Counted from the stretch's first letter, positions 29,826-39,888 are shown. The stretch: DNA of 64,000 bases from Prevotella scopos JCM 17725 (GCF_018127785.1 NZ_CP072390.1:1178001-1242000), one strand, 5' to 3'. A program made the numbers and translations. The notes: generated by a model from the letters alone, not told the origin.

Positions 29826-31064
29826 ATGGGAAAAGTTTTAATGATTGGCGCAGGTGGCGTAGCTACTGTAGCCGCTTTTAAGATTGTCCAGAATCAGGAC
29901 GTGTTTACAGAGTTCATGATTGCCAGCCGTCGTAAGGAAAAATGTGACGAACTGGTTAAGGCAATTCATGATAAAGGCTATAAGGCTGACATCAAGACTG
30001 CACAGGTTGATGCTGATGATGTTGAGCAGTTGAAAGAACTCTTCAATTCATTCAAGCCAGAGTTGGTTATTAATCTTGCTCTCCCCTATCAGGACCTCAC
30101 CATTATGGATGCCTGCTTAGCATGCGGTTGCAACTATCTTGACACCGCTAACTATGAGCCAAAGGATGAGGCACACTTCGAGTACAGCTGGCAGTGGGCT
30201 TATAAGGATAAGTTTGAGCAGGCTGGCTTGACAGCTATCCTTGGTTGCGGTTTCGACCCTGGAGTATCACAGGCTTATACAGCATACGCAGCAAAGCATC
30301 ACTTTGATGAGATTCATTATCTTGATATTGTTGACTGTAATGCAGGTAACCACCACAAGGCGTTTGCAACGAACTTCAACCCAGAAATCAATATCCGTGA
30401 GATTACTCAAAAAGGGCTTTACTACGAGAATGGCGAATGGATTGAAACAGAGCCATTGGTAGTACATCAAGACATAACCTATCCAAACATTGGTCCTCGT
30501 GACTCTTACTTGATGCACCATGAAGAGTTGGAATCATTGGTTAAGAACTATCCTACCATCAAGCGTGCACGTTTCTGGATGACATTTGGTCAGCAGTACC
30601 TCACTTACCTCGATTGTATTCAGAATCTTGGTATGAGCCGTATCGACGAGATTGAGTACGAAGCACCATTAGCAGACGGTTCTGGTAAGACAACTAAGGT
30701 GAAGATTGTACCATTACAATTCTTGAAGGCTGTATTGCCTAACCCACAAGACCTCGGTGAAAACTATGATGGAGAAACCTCTATTGGCTGTCGCATCCGC
30801 GGTATCAAGGATGGTAAAGAGCAGACTTATTACATCTATAACAATTGCAAACATCAGGATGCTTACAACGAGACAGGCATGCAGGGTGTTAGCTATACAA
30901 CGGGTGTGCCAGCAATGGCAGGTGCAATGATGTTCTTTAAGGGACTTTGGCGTAAACCTGGTGTATGGAATGTGGAAGACTTCGACCCAGATCCGTTCTT
31001 GGAGGTACTCAATAAACAGGGCTTACCTTGGCATGAAGAGTTTGGTGGTGATTTAGAACTATAA
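29826..31064 (+). CDS. Carboxynorspermidine dehydrogenase (saccharopine dehydrogenase family)
   Basis: 412 residues. The N-terminal Rossmann motif GAGGVATVAAFKI (~8-20) binds NADPH; the central domain has CNYLDTANYEPKDEAHFEY and GCGFDPGVSQAYTAYA. This matches the carboxynorspermidine synthase/dehydrogenase subfamily. It reductively couples aspartate semialdehyde with a diamine (diaminopropane or putrescine) for spermidine or norspermidine synthesis; the decarboxylase partner is not in the window. The TfoX-like gene follows after 4 bases and recA soon after, so the three may be co-transcribed. Confidence 0.9.
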   Translation: MGKVLMIGAGGVATVAAFKIVQNQDVFTEFMIASRRKEKCDELVKAIHDKGYKADIKTAQVDADDVEQLKELFNSFKPELVINLALPYQDLTIMDACLACGCNYLDTANYEPKDEAHFEYSWQWAYKDKFEQAGLTAILGCGFDPGVSQAYTAYAAKHHFDEIHYLDIVDCNAGNHHKAFATNFNPEINIREITQKGLYYENGEWIETEPLVVHQDITYPNIGPRDSYLMHHEELESLVKNYPTIKRARFWMTFGQQYLTYLDCIQNLGMSRIDEIEYEAPLADGSGKTTKVKIVPLQFLKAVLPNPQDLGENYDGETSIGCRIRGIKDGKEQTYYIYNNCKHQDAYNETGMQGVSYTTGVPAMAGAMMFFKGLWRKPGVWNVEDFDPDPFLEVLNKQGLPWHEEFGGDLEL

Positions 31065-31068
31065 GAAG

Positions 31069-31389
31069 ATGGCTTGCTCTTTGGACTTTATTGAATTTGT
31101 TAGTAGTCAGATAGCTTCTGCAGGAATGGTAAGATACAGAAAGATGTTTGGCGAATACATGATTTATGTTGACGAAAAACCAGTTATCATAGTTTGTGAC
31201 AATATACCTTATGTTAAAGAACACGAGGCAATTGAGTCAATGATGCAGTCTGCTGAACGCGGTTTTCCTTATGAAGGAGCTAAGGAACACTACGTTTTAG
31301 ATGTTTCAAGGTCTGATTTTGCAGTCAAGCTTGTTAAGACCTTAGCTGAGGTTTTACCCTATCCAAAGAGTAGAAAGAAGAAAAAATAA
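31069..31389 (+). CDS. TfoX/Sxy N-terminal domain protein
   Basis: 106 residues covering one TfoX_N domain: FIEFVSSQIASAG, VRYRKMFGEYMIYVDEKPVIIVCDN and a C-terminal FPYEGAKEHYVLDV block. Gammaproteobacterial TfoX/Sxy co-activates competence genes with CRP but has an additional C-terminal domain; here only the N-terminal one is present. It ends in a lysine-rich tail. It lies 4 bases after the dehydrogenase and 34 bases before recA. Confidence 0.85.
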   Translation: MACSLDFIEFVSSQIASAGMVRYRKMFGEYMIYVDEKPVIIVCDNIPYVKEHEAIESMMQSAERGFPYEGAKEHYVLDVSRSDFAVKLVKTLAEVLPYPKSRKKKK

Positions 31390-31423
31390 TATTTTATCAA
31401 TCAGAAAAAAAAGATAATAGTAT

Positions 31424-32449
31424 ATGGCAAAAGAAGATACAAGTACGACATCGGCAGCAGAAGGGAAACTGAAAGCTCTGCAAGCTGCAATGTCTAAGAT
31501 AGAAAAAGACTTTGGTAAAGGGTCCATCATGCGTATGGGCGACGAACAAATAGAACATGTGGACGTTATTCCAACAGGTAGTGTTGCACTTGACACAGCA
31601 CTCGGCGTAGGTGGTTATCCACGTGGAAGAATCATTGAGATTTATGGTCCGGAAAGTTCAGGTAAGACAACTCTGGCTATTCACGCTATTGCAGAAGCAC
31701 AGAAGCAGGGCGGTATTGCAGCCTTCATTGATGCTGAGCACGCCTTCGACCGTTTCTATGCTGAGAAGTTAGGCGTAGATGTTGACAATCTTTGGATTTC
31801 ACAGCCAGACAATGGTGAGCAGGCTTTAGAGATTGCAGACCAGCTGATTCGCTCTTCTGCGATTGACATCCTCGTTGTCGACTCAGTTGCTGCTTTGACT
31901 CCAAAGAAGGAAATTGAGGGTGACATGGGTGACTCTGCAGTTGGTTTGCAGGCACGATTGATGAGTCAGGCATTGCGTAAACTTACTTCAACTATCGCAA
32001 AAACTAATACTTGCTGCATCTTCATCAACCAGTTGCGTGAGAAGATTGGTGTCATGTTTGGTAATCCAGAGACAACAACAGGTGGTAACGCACTGAAGTT
32101 CTACAGCTCTGTACGTCTCGACATCCGCCGTGTCACGTCTATTAAGGATGGCGATCAAGTTATCGGTAATCAGGTTCGTGTGAAGATAGTAAAGAACAAG
32201 GTTGCCCCTCCTTTCCGTAAGGCCGAGTTTGAGATTACCTTCGGTGAAGGTATCTCAAAGATTGGTGAGATTGTTGACTTGGGCGTTCAGTATGGTATCA
32301 TACAGAAGAGTGGTAGCTGGTTTAGCTATAATGGAACAAAACTCGCACAGGGTCGTGATGCAACTAAGACTATGATCAAGGACAACCCAGAACTTGCTGA
32401 AGAGCTGGAAGGCTTGATTAAGAACGCAATCGTCGAGCAGACAAAGTAA
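31424..32449 (+). CDS. recA: Recombinase A
   Basis: 341 residues, complete. The motifs are Walker A GPESSGKT (~76-83), Walker [11 protein letters not shown], loop L1 [20 protein letters not shown] and loop L2 [21 protein letters not shown]. RecA forms filaments on single-stranded DNA for strand exchange and stimulates LexA-type self-cleavage. Its upstream neighbours are the TfoX-N and carboxynorspermidine dehydrogenase genes. No SOS box is evident to me. A terminator follows. Confidence 0.99.
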   Translation: MAKEDTSTTSAAEGKLKALQAAMSKIEKDFGKGSIMRMGDEQIEHVDVIPTGSVALDTALGVGGYPRGRIIEIYGPESSGKTTLAIHAIAEAQKQGGIAAFIDAEHAFDRFYAEKLGVDVDNLWISQPDNGEQALEIADQLIRSSAIDILVVDSVAALTPKKEIEGDMGDSAVGLQARLMSQALRKLTSTIAKTNTCCIFINQLREKIGVMFGNPETTTGGNALKFYSSVRLDIRRVTSIKDGDQVIGNQVRVKIVKNKVAPPFRKAEFEITFGEGISKIGEIVDLGVQYGIIQKSGSWFSYNGTKLAQGRDATKTMIKDNPELAEELEGLIKNAIVEQTK

Positions 32450-32457
32450 AAAGCACC

Positions 32458-32520
32458 AACCTATGGTAACTTGAATATAACTCTTTCATATAAGAGCATT
32501 CCTGAGACCATAGGTTTTTA
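32458..32520 (+). terminator. Terminator of recA
   Basis: AACCTATGGT (32458-32467) pairs with ACCATAGGTT (32507-32516), followed by a T run. The long loop contains a second small stem (CTCTT/AAGAG). Confidence 0.75.
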
Positions 32521-32589
32521 TTTATTCTTAATCAATACCCATTCCTATAAATCTTAATAAGGATACATTTTTAATTATAAGTATTTTCT

Positions 32590-35500
32590 ATGCTTTCATT
32601 CTCTTCCCTTAATTCTAGCGAGCGCACAATCCTTATGCTGATGGCTTATTTTTACAAATATGGTCAAACTAAGGAGAAACTATCAAACTTGTTGGAGAAG
32701 ATAATGTTGCCATCTCTTTCCGATTTGGCTTTTAAAAGGTTAATGACCGATGGTTTACTGGTAGAAGTAAATCTTCACAATTACGGAGGTGGAAAAGTAT
32801 TGTACATAAATAAGGATATGCTGATTCCTTCTCTCTTTGAACTTTTCAAAGAAGAAAACAGCCTATTATTACAGAATATTCGCAGACTTTATAAGAAGAC
32901 TTATGATAATGACACCCCATCTCCTTTGGTGCGTTTGATAATATATTATATAGCGACAAATGCTGAGGAAGCAATATCAACTTCCTATGCACAAGTCTTA
33001 GATTCATTCAATGACTGTTGCCTTAACTTGATTGATGAAAGAGAATATGAGAGCTTCTTTCTATCAATGACCACAGAATTATTGTCTTTTGTTCTGAATG
33101 CAACTCTTCGTATGGCAATGTCTCAGGATAGAATAATGGACTGGGAATATTTAAAAGGACTTGTTTTCAACCGTAAAAAAACAGGCAATAGTGTAGCTAA
33201 AAGAAGTGAATTAGAATCAGTCTTTGCTTACTATTACTATTTAGGAACGGGTAAAATCTGTATTAATCTTAAAACATCTGTAAGCGACATCTTTACACTT
33301 CAGATAGCTGCGATTGATGCCTTGTATAAAGGAGATTACGCTTTGGCCTATAGGCTATACACCAAGGTGATGACCGCTAATAATAAGGTAGCTCTTATTA
33401 AGGGAATCTTTGTAAATCCAATTGCTAATTATTATTTCTCGCTTGCAGCAATCTTTACTAACACTGAGACCTCTCTGAAGAAGTTAGAAACGATGATGAA
33501 GCGTAATGGGGATAGAAAATACACGCCTACATACTTCCTTGTACAACCGTTGAAGGCTTATTTTTATGATAAGTCTGATGCAAACATACAAAAAGAGTCT
33601 TACCTTGACATGTGTAAGAAGCCTAATATGCAGATGGTTTCATGGCTTACTTGGACGATGTATCCGACTTTTGGAATACTTCCGACAAAGGCAACTAAGC
33701 CTATTGACCCACCTAATTGGGCTTTCTTACAGCTGGAGACTGGCATTATGGAGAGTAGTTCTTCTGAAGCAAATTTGGTGAAAAACTTCGGTGGTACATC
33801 ACTATTGAGCCGATTAGAAGTAAAATCTCTTTGGCAGCTTCGACTTGAAACGCTAATTGCGGAGAATCAAACAGCAGAGAATCAAACAACAGAGACTATT
33901 CGAGACATAATGCTCGTATATCTGTTGCGTTATGGAATTGTTGTTCCCATTCTTAAACGTAGGTTGAAAAATGGTAGTTGGTCTGTAGGTAAAGAGCTTT
34001 CTATTCGTGAACTTATAAATCTAGATATTCCGGGCTTAGATAGTATTGACCAGCGTATTAAAGAAGGAATCTTTTCGTGGGATTATAGTATCTATATTGA
34101 GAAGTATCTGTACCTTTTTGTGGATTGTGACCATATTTACACTGGTTCCACCTACGACTTGCAGCCTGTGAAGATTCATAAGGACAATCCACACCTTATC
34201 ATAGATAAACGTTCGGATGGTTCTTTCAGTGTCTCTACAAATGTAATAGAATTGCAGAATGGTGAAAAAACATCTTTCTTTTATAAGAAGAATTCAGAAA
34301 CAGACTATTCTGTCTTTACTCCGTCTGACTTTGAATATAAGACCTATAAAGAAATATTAGCACAAGAAACTTATCCTGCTGAAGCGGAATCCTTACTCAT
34401 TCAGTTGATTAAGGCTGTTGGCGGAAAGACAGAAATACACTCTAATATGGTGGCTGAACTTGACGACTTGGAGCGTATTGACGTAGAACCCTGGATTACA
34501 CTCCGTGTTATTTCTTCTGCTGACAACTGTTTTAAACTTGCTGCCATGGTGCGTATCACTGATAGCCTTTGCTATGTGCCAGGGAAAGGAAATGTCACTA
34601 CTATTGCCGAACAAGAGGGTAAAAAAGTACAATTGGTTCGCAACCTAAAGAAAGAACGTAACAACCTTAAAATGATTAGTGAGGGGTTGGCTGAAGCAGA
34701 ATTCTTTGAAGAGGGCGAAACATGGAAACCACAAAGTATTTCAGAAACGCTAACACTTCCTATCAACACGTTCTTACCTTTTATTCAATGGTGTAAGGAA
34801 CACAAAGAGATCTGTACAATGGAATGGGCTGAAGGAAATAAGATAAAGTTTTATCCAGGCATCAGCAGTAGCTCTGCACAAATCTCATTCAAGTCAAAGA
34901 ATGGATGGTTTGAGATAGAAGGTGATGTAGAATTCAGCGAAGGACACGTTATTTCACTCCAGAAGTTGCTCGAAGTAATGCATCAAAGTGTTCAGCAGAA
35001 GTATATACGCATTAGTGATAATGAGTTCATAACGCTAAGCAATCAGCTTTCACGCATTCTTAAACGTCTTGACACCATAACGACAGAGAGCCGTTCACAT
35101 CTGCAGATGGCGCCAGCTGCCGTAGCTTTGTTAGGTGATTTGTGGAACGATGAGGCGTTGAACATTCAGAATAATGATGGTATTAACGCTTTACGCCAAC
35201 GCATCGAAGAGAGTAGTAAGAAAGTTCCTACCATTCCCAAGACCTTACAAGCACAATTACGCGATTATCAGGAGGAGGGATTTGAATGGATGTCAAGATT
35301 GACTGCATGGGGAGCAGGAGTCTGTTTGGCTGACGATATGGGATTGGGAAAGACCGTTCAAACGATCACGTTGCTGCTTGAACAGAGCGAGAATGGACCA
35401 TCACTGATTGTTGCACCTTCCTCTGTCGTACCTAACTGGCGCAATGAGCTTCAGCGATTCGCACCATCCTTAAACCTCACCATTCTCAATCAGAGTGAGG

Positions 35501-36621
35501 ATCGTTCAAAAGATATCAAAGACGCAAAAGCAGGAGATGTCATTATCACGACGTATGGTATATTGAATACACAACAAGAAGACCTTGCAGGAAGAGAGTG
35601 GAATGTGGTATGCCTCGACGAAGCCCATACCATAAAGAATGCCAACACAAAAATGTCAAAGTCGGCCATGCAGTTAAAGGCCCAACGCAAAGTTATCCTT
35701 ACGGGTACACCTATCCAAAACCATCTGGCAGAGTTGTGGAATCTCTTCCAGTTTATTAATCCTGGTCTTTTGGGAAGTGCAGAACAGTTCAAGAAGAAGT
35801 TTATCCTGCCTATTGAAGGTGAAAACGACAAAGCACGTCAAAGTCAGTTACGCCGTCTGATATCTCCCTTCCTTTTGCGCAGAACGAAAGCAGAAGTTGT
35901 TGATGAGTTACCTGCCAAGAACGATATAAAACTCCCTGTCGAACTATCATCAGAAGAGATGTCGATGTATGAGGTTAAAAGACGTGAGGCGGAGGCTATG
36001 GTCCTTAAAAATAATAAGGATAAAGTGAGTACGTTGGCTGAGATTACTCGTTTGCGTCAGATGGCATGCAGCTGTTCGTTGGTGGACAAGAAATGGAAGC
36101 TACCAAGCAGCAAGGTCTTAGCTTTCATTGATCTGGCTGAAAGTCTTAACGACAGTGGCAATCGTGCGCTTGTTTTCAGTCAGTTTACCAGTTTCTTTGA
36201 AGAGGTGAGAAAGGCGATGGATAAGGCAAAACTTCCATATCTTTACCTTGACGGAAGTACACCAATGGCTATGCGTGAGAAGTTAGTAAAGGAGTTCCAA
36301 ACTGGAAAATGTCCTTTCTTCCTTATCAGTCTAAAGGCTGGAGGATTGGGATTAAACCTTACGGGAGCTAACTATGTTATTCATCTTGACCCTTGGTGGA
36401 ATCCTGCTATCGAACAGCAGGCTACTGACCGTGCCTATCGTATCGGTCAAAAACAGGACGTAACAGTCTATCATCTTATTAGCCAGCACACCATCGAGGA
36501 GAAGATTCTACGCTTACATAAAACAAAACGTAACCTTTCCGACTCACTTCTTGAGGGTTCTGATATGTCTCATGCAATGACACAGGAAGAACTACTCGAA
36601 TTGCTGCAAGATAACAGATAA
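32590..36621 (+). CDS. Large SNF2/RapA-type helicase-like ATPase
   Basis: 1343 residues. The C-terminal ~470 form a complete SNF2 motor: DDMGLGKTVQT (Walker A, ~915-925), LDEAHTIKN (DEAH, ~1010), LTGTPIQN, and the second lobe with GGLGLNLTGANYVIHLDPWWNPAIEQQATDRAYRIGQ in outline. The N-terminal ~880 residues are mostly helical early on, and no SWIM zinc motif is seen. Such proteins translocate on double-stranded DNA, in remodelling or RNA-polymerase recycling. It is more AT-rich in the N-terminal half than in the motor. It follows recA but behind a terminator, so it is probably a separate unit. Confidence 0.9.
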   Translation: MLSFSSLNSSERTILMLMAYFYKYGQTKEKLSNLLEKIMLPSLSDLAFKRLMTDGLLVEVNLHNYGGGKVLYINKDMLIPSLFELFKEENSLLLQNIRRLYKKTYDNDTPSPLVRLIIYYIATNAEEAISTSYAQVLDSFNDCCLNLIDEREYESFFLSMTTELLSFVLNATLRMAMSQDRIMDWEYLKGLVFNRKKTGNSVAKRSELESVFAYYYYLGTGKICINLKTSVSDIFTLQIAAIDALYKGDYALAYRLYTKVMTANNKVALIKGIFVNPIANYYFSLAAIFTNTETSLKKLETMMKRNGDRKYTPTYFLVQPLKAYFYDKSDANIQKESYLDMCKKPNMQMVSWLTWTMYPTFGILPTKATKPIDPPNWAFLQLETGIMESSSSEANLVKNFGGTSLLSRLEVKSLWQLRLETLIAENQTAENQTTETIRDIMLVYLLRYGIVVPILKRRLKNGSWSVGKELSIRELINLDIPGLDSIDQRIKEGIFSWDYSIYIEKYLYLFVDCDHIYTGSTYDLQPVKIHKDNPHLIIDKRSDGSFSVSTNVIELQNGEKTSFFYKKNSETDYSVFTPSDFEYKTYKEILAQETYPAEAESLLIQLIKAVGGKTEIHSNMVAELDDLERIDVEPWITLRVISSADNCFKLAAMVRITDSLCYVPGKGNVTTIAEQEGKKVQLVRNLKKERNNLKMISEGLAEAEFFEEGETWKPQSISETLTLPINTFLPFIQWCKEHKEICTMEWAEGNKIKFYPGISSSSAQISFKSKNGWFEIEGDVEFSEGHVISLQKLLEVMHQSVQQKYIRISDNEFITLSNQLSRILKRLDTITTESRSHLQMAPAAVALLGDLWNDEALNIQNNDGINALRQRIEESSKKVPTIPKTLQAQLRDYQEEGFEWMSRLTAWGAGVCLADDMGLGKTVQTITLLLEQSENGPSLIVAPSSVVPNWRNELQRFAPSLNLTILNQSEDRSKDIKDAKAGDVIITTYGILNTQQEDLAGREWNVVCLDEAHTIKNANTKMSKSAMQLKAQRKVILTGTPIQNHLAELWNLFQFINPGLLGSAEQFKKKFILPIEGENDKARQSQLRRLISPFLLRRTKAEVVDELPAKNDIKLPVELSSEEMSMYEVKRREAEAMVLKNNKDKVSTLAEITRLRQMACSCSLVDKKWKLPSSKVLAFIDLAESLNDSGNRALVFSQFTSFFEEVRKAMDKAKLPYLYLDGSTPMAMREKLVKEFQTGKCPFFLISLKAGGLGLNLTGANYVIHLDPWWNPAIEQQATDRAYRIGQKQDVTVYHLISQHTIEEKILRLHKTKRNLSDSLLEGSDMSHAMTQEELLELLQDNR

Positions 36622-36673
36622 GAAGGAAAATGAGAGAAAACATATTAAGATACTACTATATGTTTAATAGAGG

Positions 36674-36758
36674 TTTGCTGTCATTTTAACATTTACTCAT
36701 AACAAGCTAAAAATAAGGGCCTTACTTTTTAGTTTTTCATGACAGAAATGACAGCAAA
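36674..36758 (+). repeat. ~85-bp TGCTGTCA repeat, copy C
   Basis: Begins TTTGCTGTCATTTTAACATT and ends TGACAGAAATGACAGCAAA. Same ends as copies at 22711, 23415 (inverted) and 53723. Confidence 0.85.
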
Positions 36759-36800
36759 CTCAGTTTTATCTTCAGTTGCTTCAAGAAATAAGTATCAACG

Positions 36801-36835
36801 AATAGGGATGCACAAGTATATGCATCCCTATTTTT
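36801..36835. terminator. Terminator after the SNF2 gene
   Basis: A 12-bp perfect stem (36801-36812 with 36821-36832) and an 8-base loop, followed by a T run on the plus strand. The gene on the other side converges on it. Confidence 0.85.
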
Positions 36836-36895
36836 GTATTCAGATTGCGTGAATGAAAATCTGCACTCTCACTTATTACGCTTTTAGAAAAGTCA

Positions 36896-37255
36896 CTATT
36901 GTTGCGCTTTCTCCCACTCTTTCTCTATCTCTTCGATTGTTATTCCTAACAGAATCATCTCACGAAAGATGGCGGGAAGAGACTGGGTAAGGAAAGTCTT
37001 GCGCCTTGCTGTCATAATCTGCTCGCGTGCACCAGCTGAGACGAAGTAGCCAAGACCACGCCGATTGTAGATTATCTCCTCACGAGAGAGCAGCTCGTAG
37101 GCTTTCACTGCTGTGTTGGTATTCACCTGCAGCATAACGGCATACTCCCGGACAGATGGTATTCGGTCGTCAGTTTTATATGTTCCAGCTATAATCTCAT
37201 CGCATAGGCGGTCAGCCATTTGCTCATAGATAGCCTTATTATTTTCAAAATTCAT
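36896..37255 (-). CDS. GntR-family (YtrA-type) transcriptional regulator
   Basis: 119 residues: an N-terminal GntR winged helix-turn-helix (IYEQMADRLCDEIIAGTYKTDDRIPSVREYAV in outline, then NTNTAVKAYELLSREEIIYNRRGLGYFV) and only a short C-terminal helix pair, typical of the YtrA subfamily, which usually represses an adjacent ABC transporter operon. It is the last gene of the ABC cluster here (28 bases after the permease-like gene) rather than the first. Autoregulation of the cluster is the likely scheme. Confidence 0.9.
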   Translation of the reverse strand: MNFENNKAIYEQMADRLCDEIIAGTYKTDDRIPSVREYAVMLQVNTNTAVKAYELLSREEIIYNRRGLGYFVSAGAREQIMTARRKTFLTQSLPAIFREMILLGITIEEIEKEWEKAQQ

Positions 37256-37282
37256 AAGCCTTAATATTTAATCAGCGCTTTA

Positions 37283-38086
37283 TCAAAAATTCTTCCATCT
37301 GTTGTTGATAACCTGCAGGCGTGTGTAGAGTTTGTAAGAACTCCAGTACATCAAGACTGTTAATCCGATACAGATAAGGTTGCTTATAACAATGGTGAGT
37401 GCATTATCATCTAAGACAAGTTCGTAGTCGGTGTGCTCGTAAAGAAGATAGGCAAAAATCGTGAGGCTTATCGCAATGCAACTGATGATGACAAATAAGC
37501 TGATTAGCGTCTTCAACCATGCAGCCTTGCGGAAGAACATACCACCTAAGAGTGCGAATGAATTGGTAAGAAGAACTATTTCTACCCTAACCCATAATGG
37601 AGAACCTATTCTTAAACTTTGGCAGTATTCATACCACGTTGCGACCAAGGAAGCTCTTCCACCATAGAAAATAAGCATTGTTGCCAGCTGTTGCAATCCA
37701 TCGGCAGCGATAAAGGCGATGGCAATAAGCAATGGATAAACCACGGAAACGAGTATGACACGTGCAAGGAACTTCTCAAGATTTGTGGCAGGCAACATCA
37801 TTTCATTTATACGTTGCTGGCGTTTACCGAGGTCGCTGATAATAAATGTAGCTATTATGAAGAATGACATTGCAAATACTACACTGATAAAAGGTGAATT
37901 TCCCCATAACCTAATTCTTATATCAGCATCTGACATAGGCTGTCTGTTAAAGAACGGAAGAAACATTATTGCAATGACAAAGAAACCTATAAGGAAACCT
38001 GCGAAGAGTTTAACGATAGAGCGGTGGCGAACAAGAATGAGCCGGCTCAATACTTTGCCGAAGCGGTTTATATCAATTTTTTTCAT
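37283..38086 (-). CDS. ABC-2-like membrane protein
   Basis: 267 residues from the ATG at 38086, chosen because AGGAGG lies 8 bases before it; an upstream in-frame ATG at 38128 would overlap the preceding gene. About six membrane segments are predicted. No sequence motif is diagnostic, but its place between an ABC ATPase and a YtrA-type regulator supports a permease role. Substrate unknown; related clusters in Gram-positives respond to cell-envelope stress. Confidence 0.75.
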   Translation of the reverse strand: MKKIDINRFGKVLSRLILVRHRSIVKLFAGFLIGFFVIAIMFLPFFNRQPMSDADIRIRLWGNSPFISVVFAMSFFIIATFIISDLGKRQQRINEMMLPATNLEKFLARVILVSVVYPLLIAIAFIAADGLQQLATMLIFYGGRASLVATWYEYCQSLRIGSPLWVRVEIVLLTNSFALLGGMFFRKAAWLKTLISLFVIISCIAISLTIFAYLLYEHTDYELVLDDNALTIVISNLICIGLTVLMYWSSYKLYTRLQVINNRWKNF

Positions 38087-38105
38087 ATTTATATCCTCCT
38101 TATGT

Positions 38106-38957
38106 TTATTTAATTCTTGTTGTTTCATCTTTGATAACGGCTTTACCCTCTGTTATCGTTTGTATAGGCTGACGTGTTGTTCCCGTGACCTTGGCATCAG
38201 CATTACCCATTATATAGAAGGATGCCGTGTCTGTGCGGTTGAAGTTTACGTCTAAGCGTGCATTCCCAGGAACAGAAAAGCGGGCTTTCTTAGCTGTCAG
38301 ATTTCTAATTTTCAGGTCAGCATTACCTGCTATGGAGAAGGAGGTATTATCTACATATCCGGAGTTCATTTCAATATCACTGTTCCCAGAGATGTCAAAA
38401 TTGGCTTGCTTGGCGGTCAGATTCTTGATATTTACATCAGTAACACCCTCAATGGAAATGTTCAGCTGATTTATCATCATTTTATTTATGTTGATATTAT
38501 TCGCACCAGGTGAAGTAATATTCAGCTTGTCAAGTGTAATAGAGTCTGGGAAAAAGATGGGTGAGGCACCATACAATGTCATTTGTGTAAAGGTAGGAGC
38601 AGTGACATAAACTTCAACTCTGCTGGTTAGTTTATCTGTTTTGAAGGAATAGAAAGGTATACCAAATGCAGAATCCAACTCCTTCATTTGGATAACCAGT
38701 TTTCCTTCTACAACATGGAAGTTCACAAATGAAAGCAGTCCTTCCGGTCCTTTTACCTTTATACAGCATTCCTTGCCTTGTATGATATGAACTGGAACTG
38801 ATGCTGGAACCTCTAATTCATGGAACTTTTCAACAGGAATATTCTTGACTACCACCTTCCCATAGTCTGCTTTCTTACGGATGCAGGAACTGAAAACGAA
38901 CAGGCAGGCAGCGAGAATAAGACTGATTCTGATTGTTTTTGATAATGTAGTATTCAT
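38106..38957 (-). CDS. Head-GIN domain (DUF2807) lipoprotein
   Basis: 283 residues. The signal peptide ends in FSSC (lipobox, Cys ~25). The remainder is a right-handed beta-helix-like series of ladder repeats (NISIEGVTDVNIKNLTA, FDISGNSDIEMNSGYVD, FSIAGNADLKIRNLTA, FSVPGNARLDVNFN), matching DUF2807. It is a periplasm- or surface-facing protein of unknown function, often encoded beside GntR/ABC genes in Bacteroidetes. AGGAGG lies about 10 bases before the start, unusual for this phylum. Confidence 0.88.
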   Translation of the reverse strand: MNTTLSKTIRISLILAACLFVFSSCIRKKADYGKVVVKNIPVEKFHELEVPASVPVHIIQGKECCIKVKGPEGLLSFVNFHVVEGKLVIQMKELDSAFGIPFYSFKTDKLTSRVEVYVTAPTFTQMTLYGASPIFFPDSITLDKLNITSPGANNININKMMINQLNISIEGVTDVNIKNLTAKQANFDISGNSDIEMNSGYVDNTSFSIAGNADLKIRNLTAKKARFSVPGNARLDVNFNRTDTASFYIMGNADAKVTGTTRQPIQTITEGKAVIKDETTRIK

Positions 38958-38977
38958 AAAAGTTGTCCTCCTTGTTT

Positions 38978-39799
38978 TTATTTAAGTTTACCTGTTGTTG
39001 CTGCATTGAACAGCAATTCAAGATTGATAGTAGTCTCGTTGTCACCCTTCTGACGTCGTGCAATCACGTTGTTGCCTTGAATGGACGGCTCTGCATAGAG
39101 TACGCTGTCATCCATCTCGTTAGGTTGACGAATACCGAAGGTGTAATCATTTGTTATATCCTCAGTTGATGCGTTCACAATTACTTGTGAGTTGTCAAGG
39201 ATGATGATATGGTCAAGCAACTGTTCAACGTCGCGCACCTGATGGGTAGAGATAATCAGCGATGAATCTTCTGCCATATTACCTGCCACAACCTTACGGA
39301 AGAGAGCCTTTGACGGGATGTCAAGTCCGTTAGTAGGCTCGTCCATCAGGAGCAGATGGCAGCTGGTAGCAAGTGCAAAACTCATATACACTTTCTTTTT
39401 CTGTCCCATAGAGAGTTGTTTAAGGTCAATGTCTACAGGCATTTCGAAGTCGGTCAGGCACTTCTTGAGGGTCTTTTGGTTGAAATGGGGATAGAAATCT
39501 TCGTGAATCTTTGCGTACTTTGCGAGTGACATACTGGGTAGGTCATACTCCTCCGGCACAATGTACAACTCCTGTAACATCTCTGGATAGCGGCACGAAG
39601 CAGTGTAACCGTCAACGATTACACTACCCTTCTTAGGTTTCAGAAGTCCTGCTATAAGATAAAGCAGCGTACTCTTTCCCATACCATTCTTGCCTAAGAG
39701 ACCGTAAATTCGGTTCTCATTGAGTTGTAGATTCAGTCCCTCAAACACGTTATGCTTACTTTTTGGGTAGCTGAAAGTCAGTTCATTTACTTGAATCAT
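38978..39799 (-). CDS. ABC transporter ATP-binding protein
   Basis: 273 residues from the ATG at 39799 (MIQVNELTFSYPK); an upstream ATG at 39919 adds 40 residues that do not belong to the family and spans the promoter. Motifs: Walker A GLLGKNGMGKST, signature LSMGQKKKVY, Walker B LLLMDEPTNGLD and switch His in IISTHQ. The C-terminal ~60 residues form an accessory region. It is the first gene of a four-gene unit with a head-GIN lipoprotein, a permease-like protein and a GntR regulator. Confidence 0.92.
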   Translation of the reverse strand: MIQVNELTFSYPKSKHNVFEGLNLQLNENRIYGLLGKNGMGKSTLLYLIAGLLKPKKGSVIVDGYTASCRYPEMLQELYIVPEEYDLPSMSLAKYAKIHEDFYPHFNQKTLKKCLTDFEMPVDIDLKQLSMGQKKKVYMSFALATSCHLLLMDEPTNGLDIPSKALFRKVVAGNMAEDSSLIISTHQVRDVEQLLDHIIILDNSQVIVNASTEDITNDYTFGIRQPNEMDDSVLYAEPSIQGNNVIARRQKGDNETTINLELLFNAATTGKLK

Positions 39800-39888
39800 A
39801 AGGCTTTTCTTTTTAATAGATTGTTTTATTTGATTGCATTTTTTATTCTCAGTTTTTAACTCATATGTACCACTATAATAGTACACTG

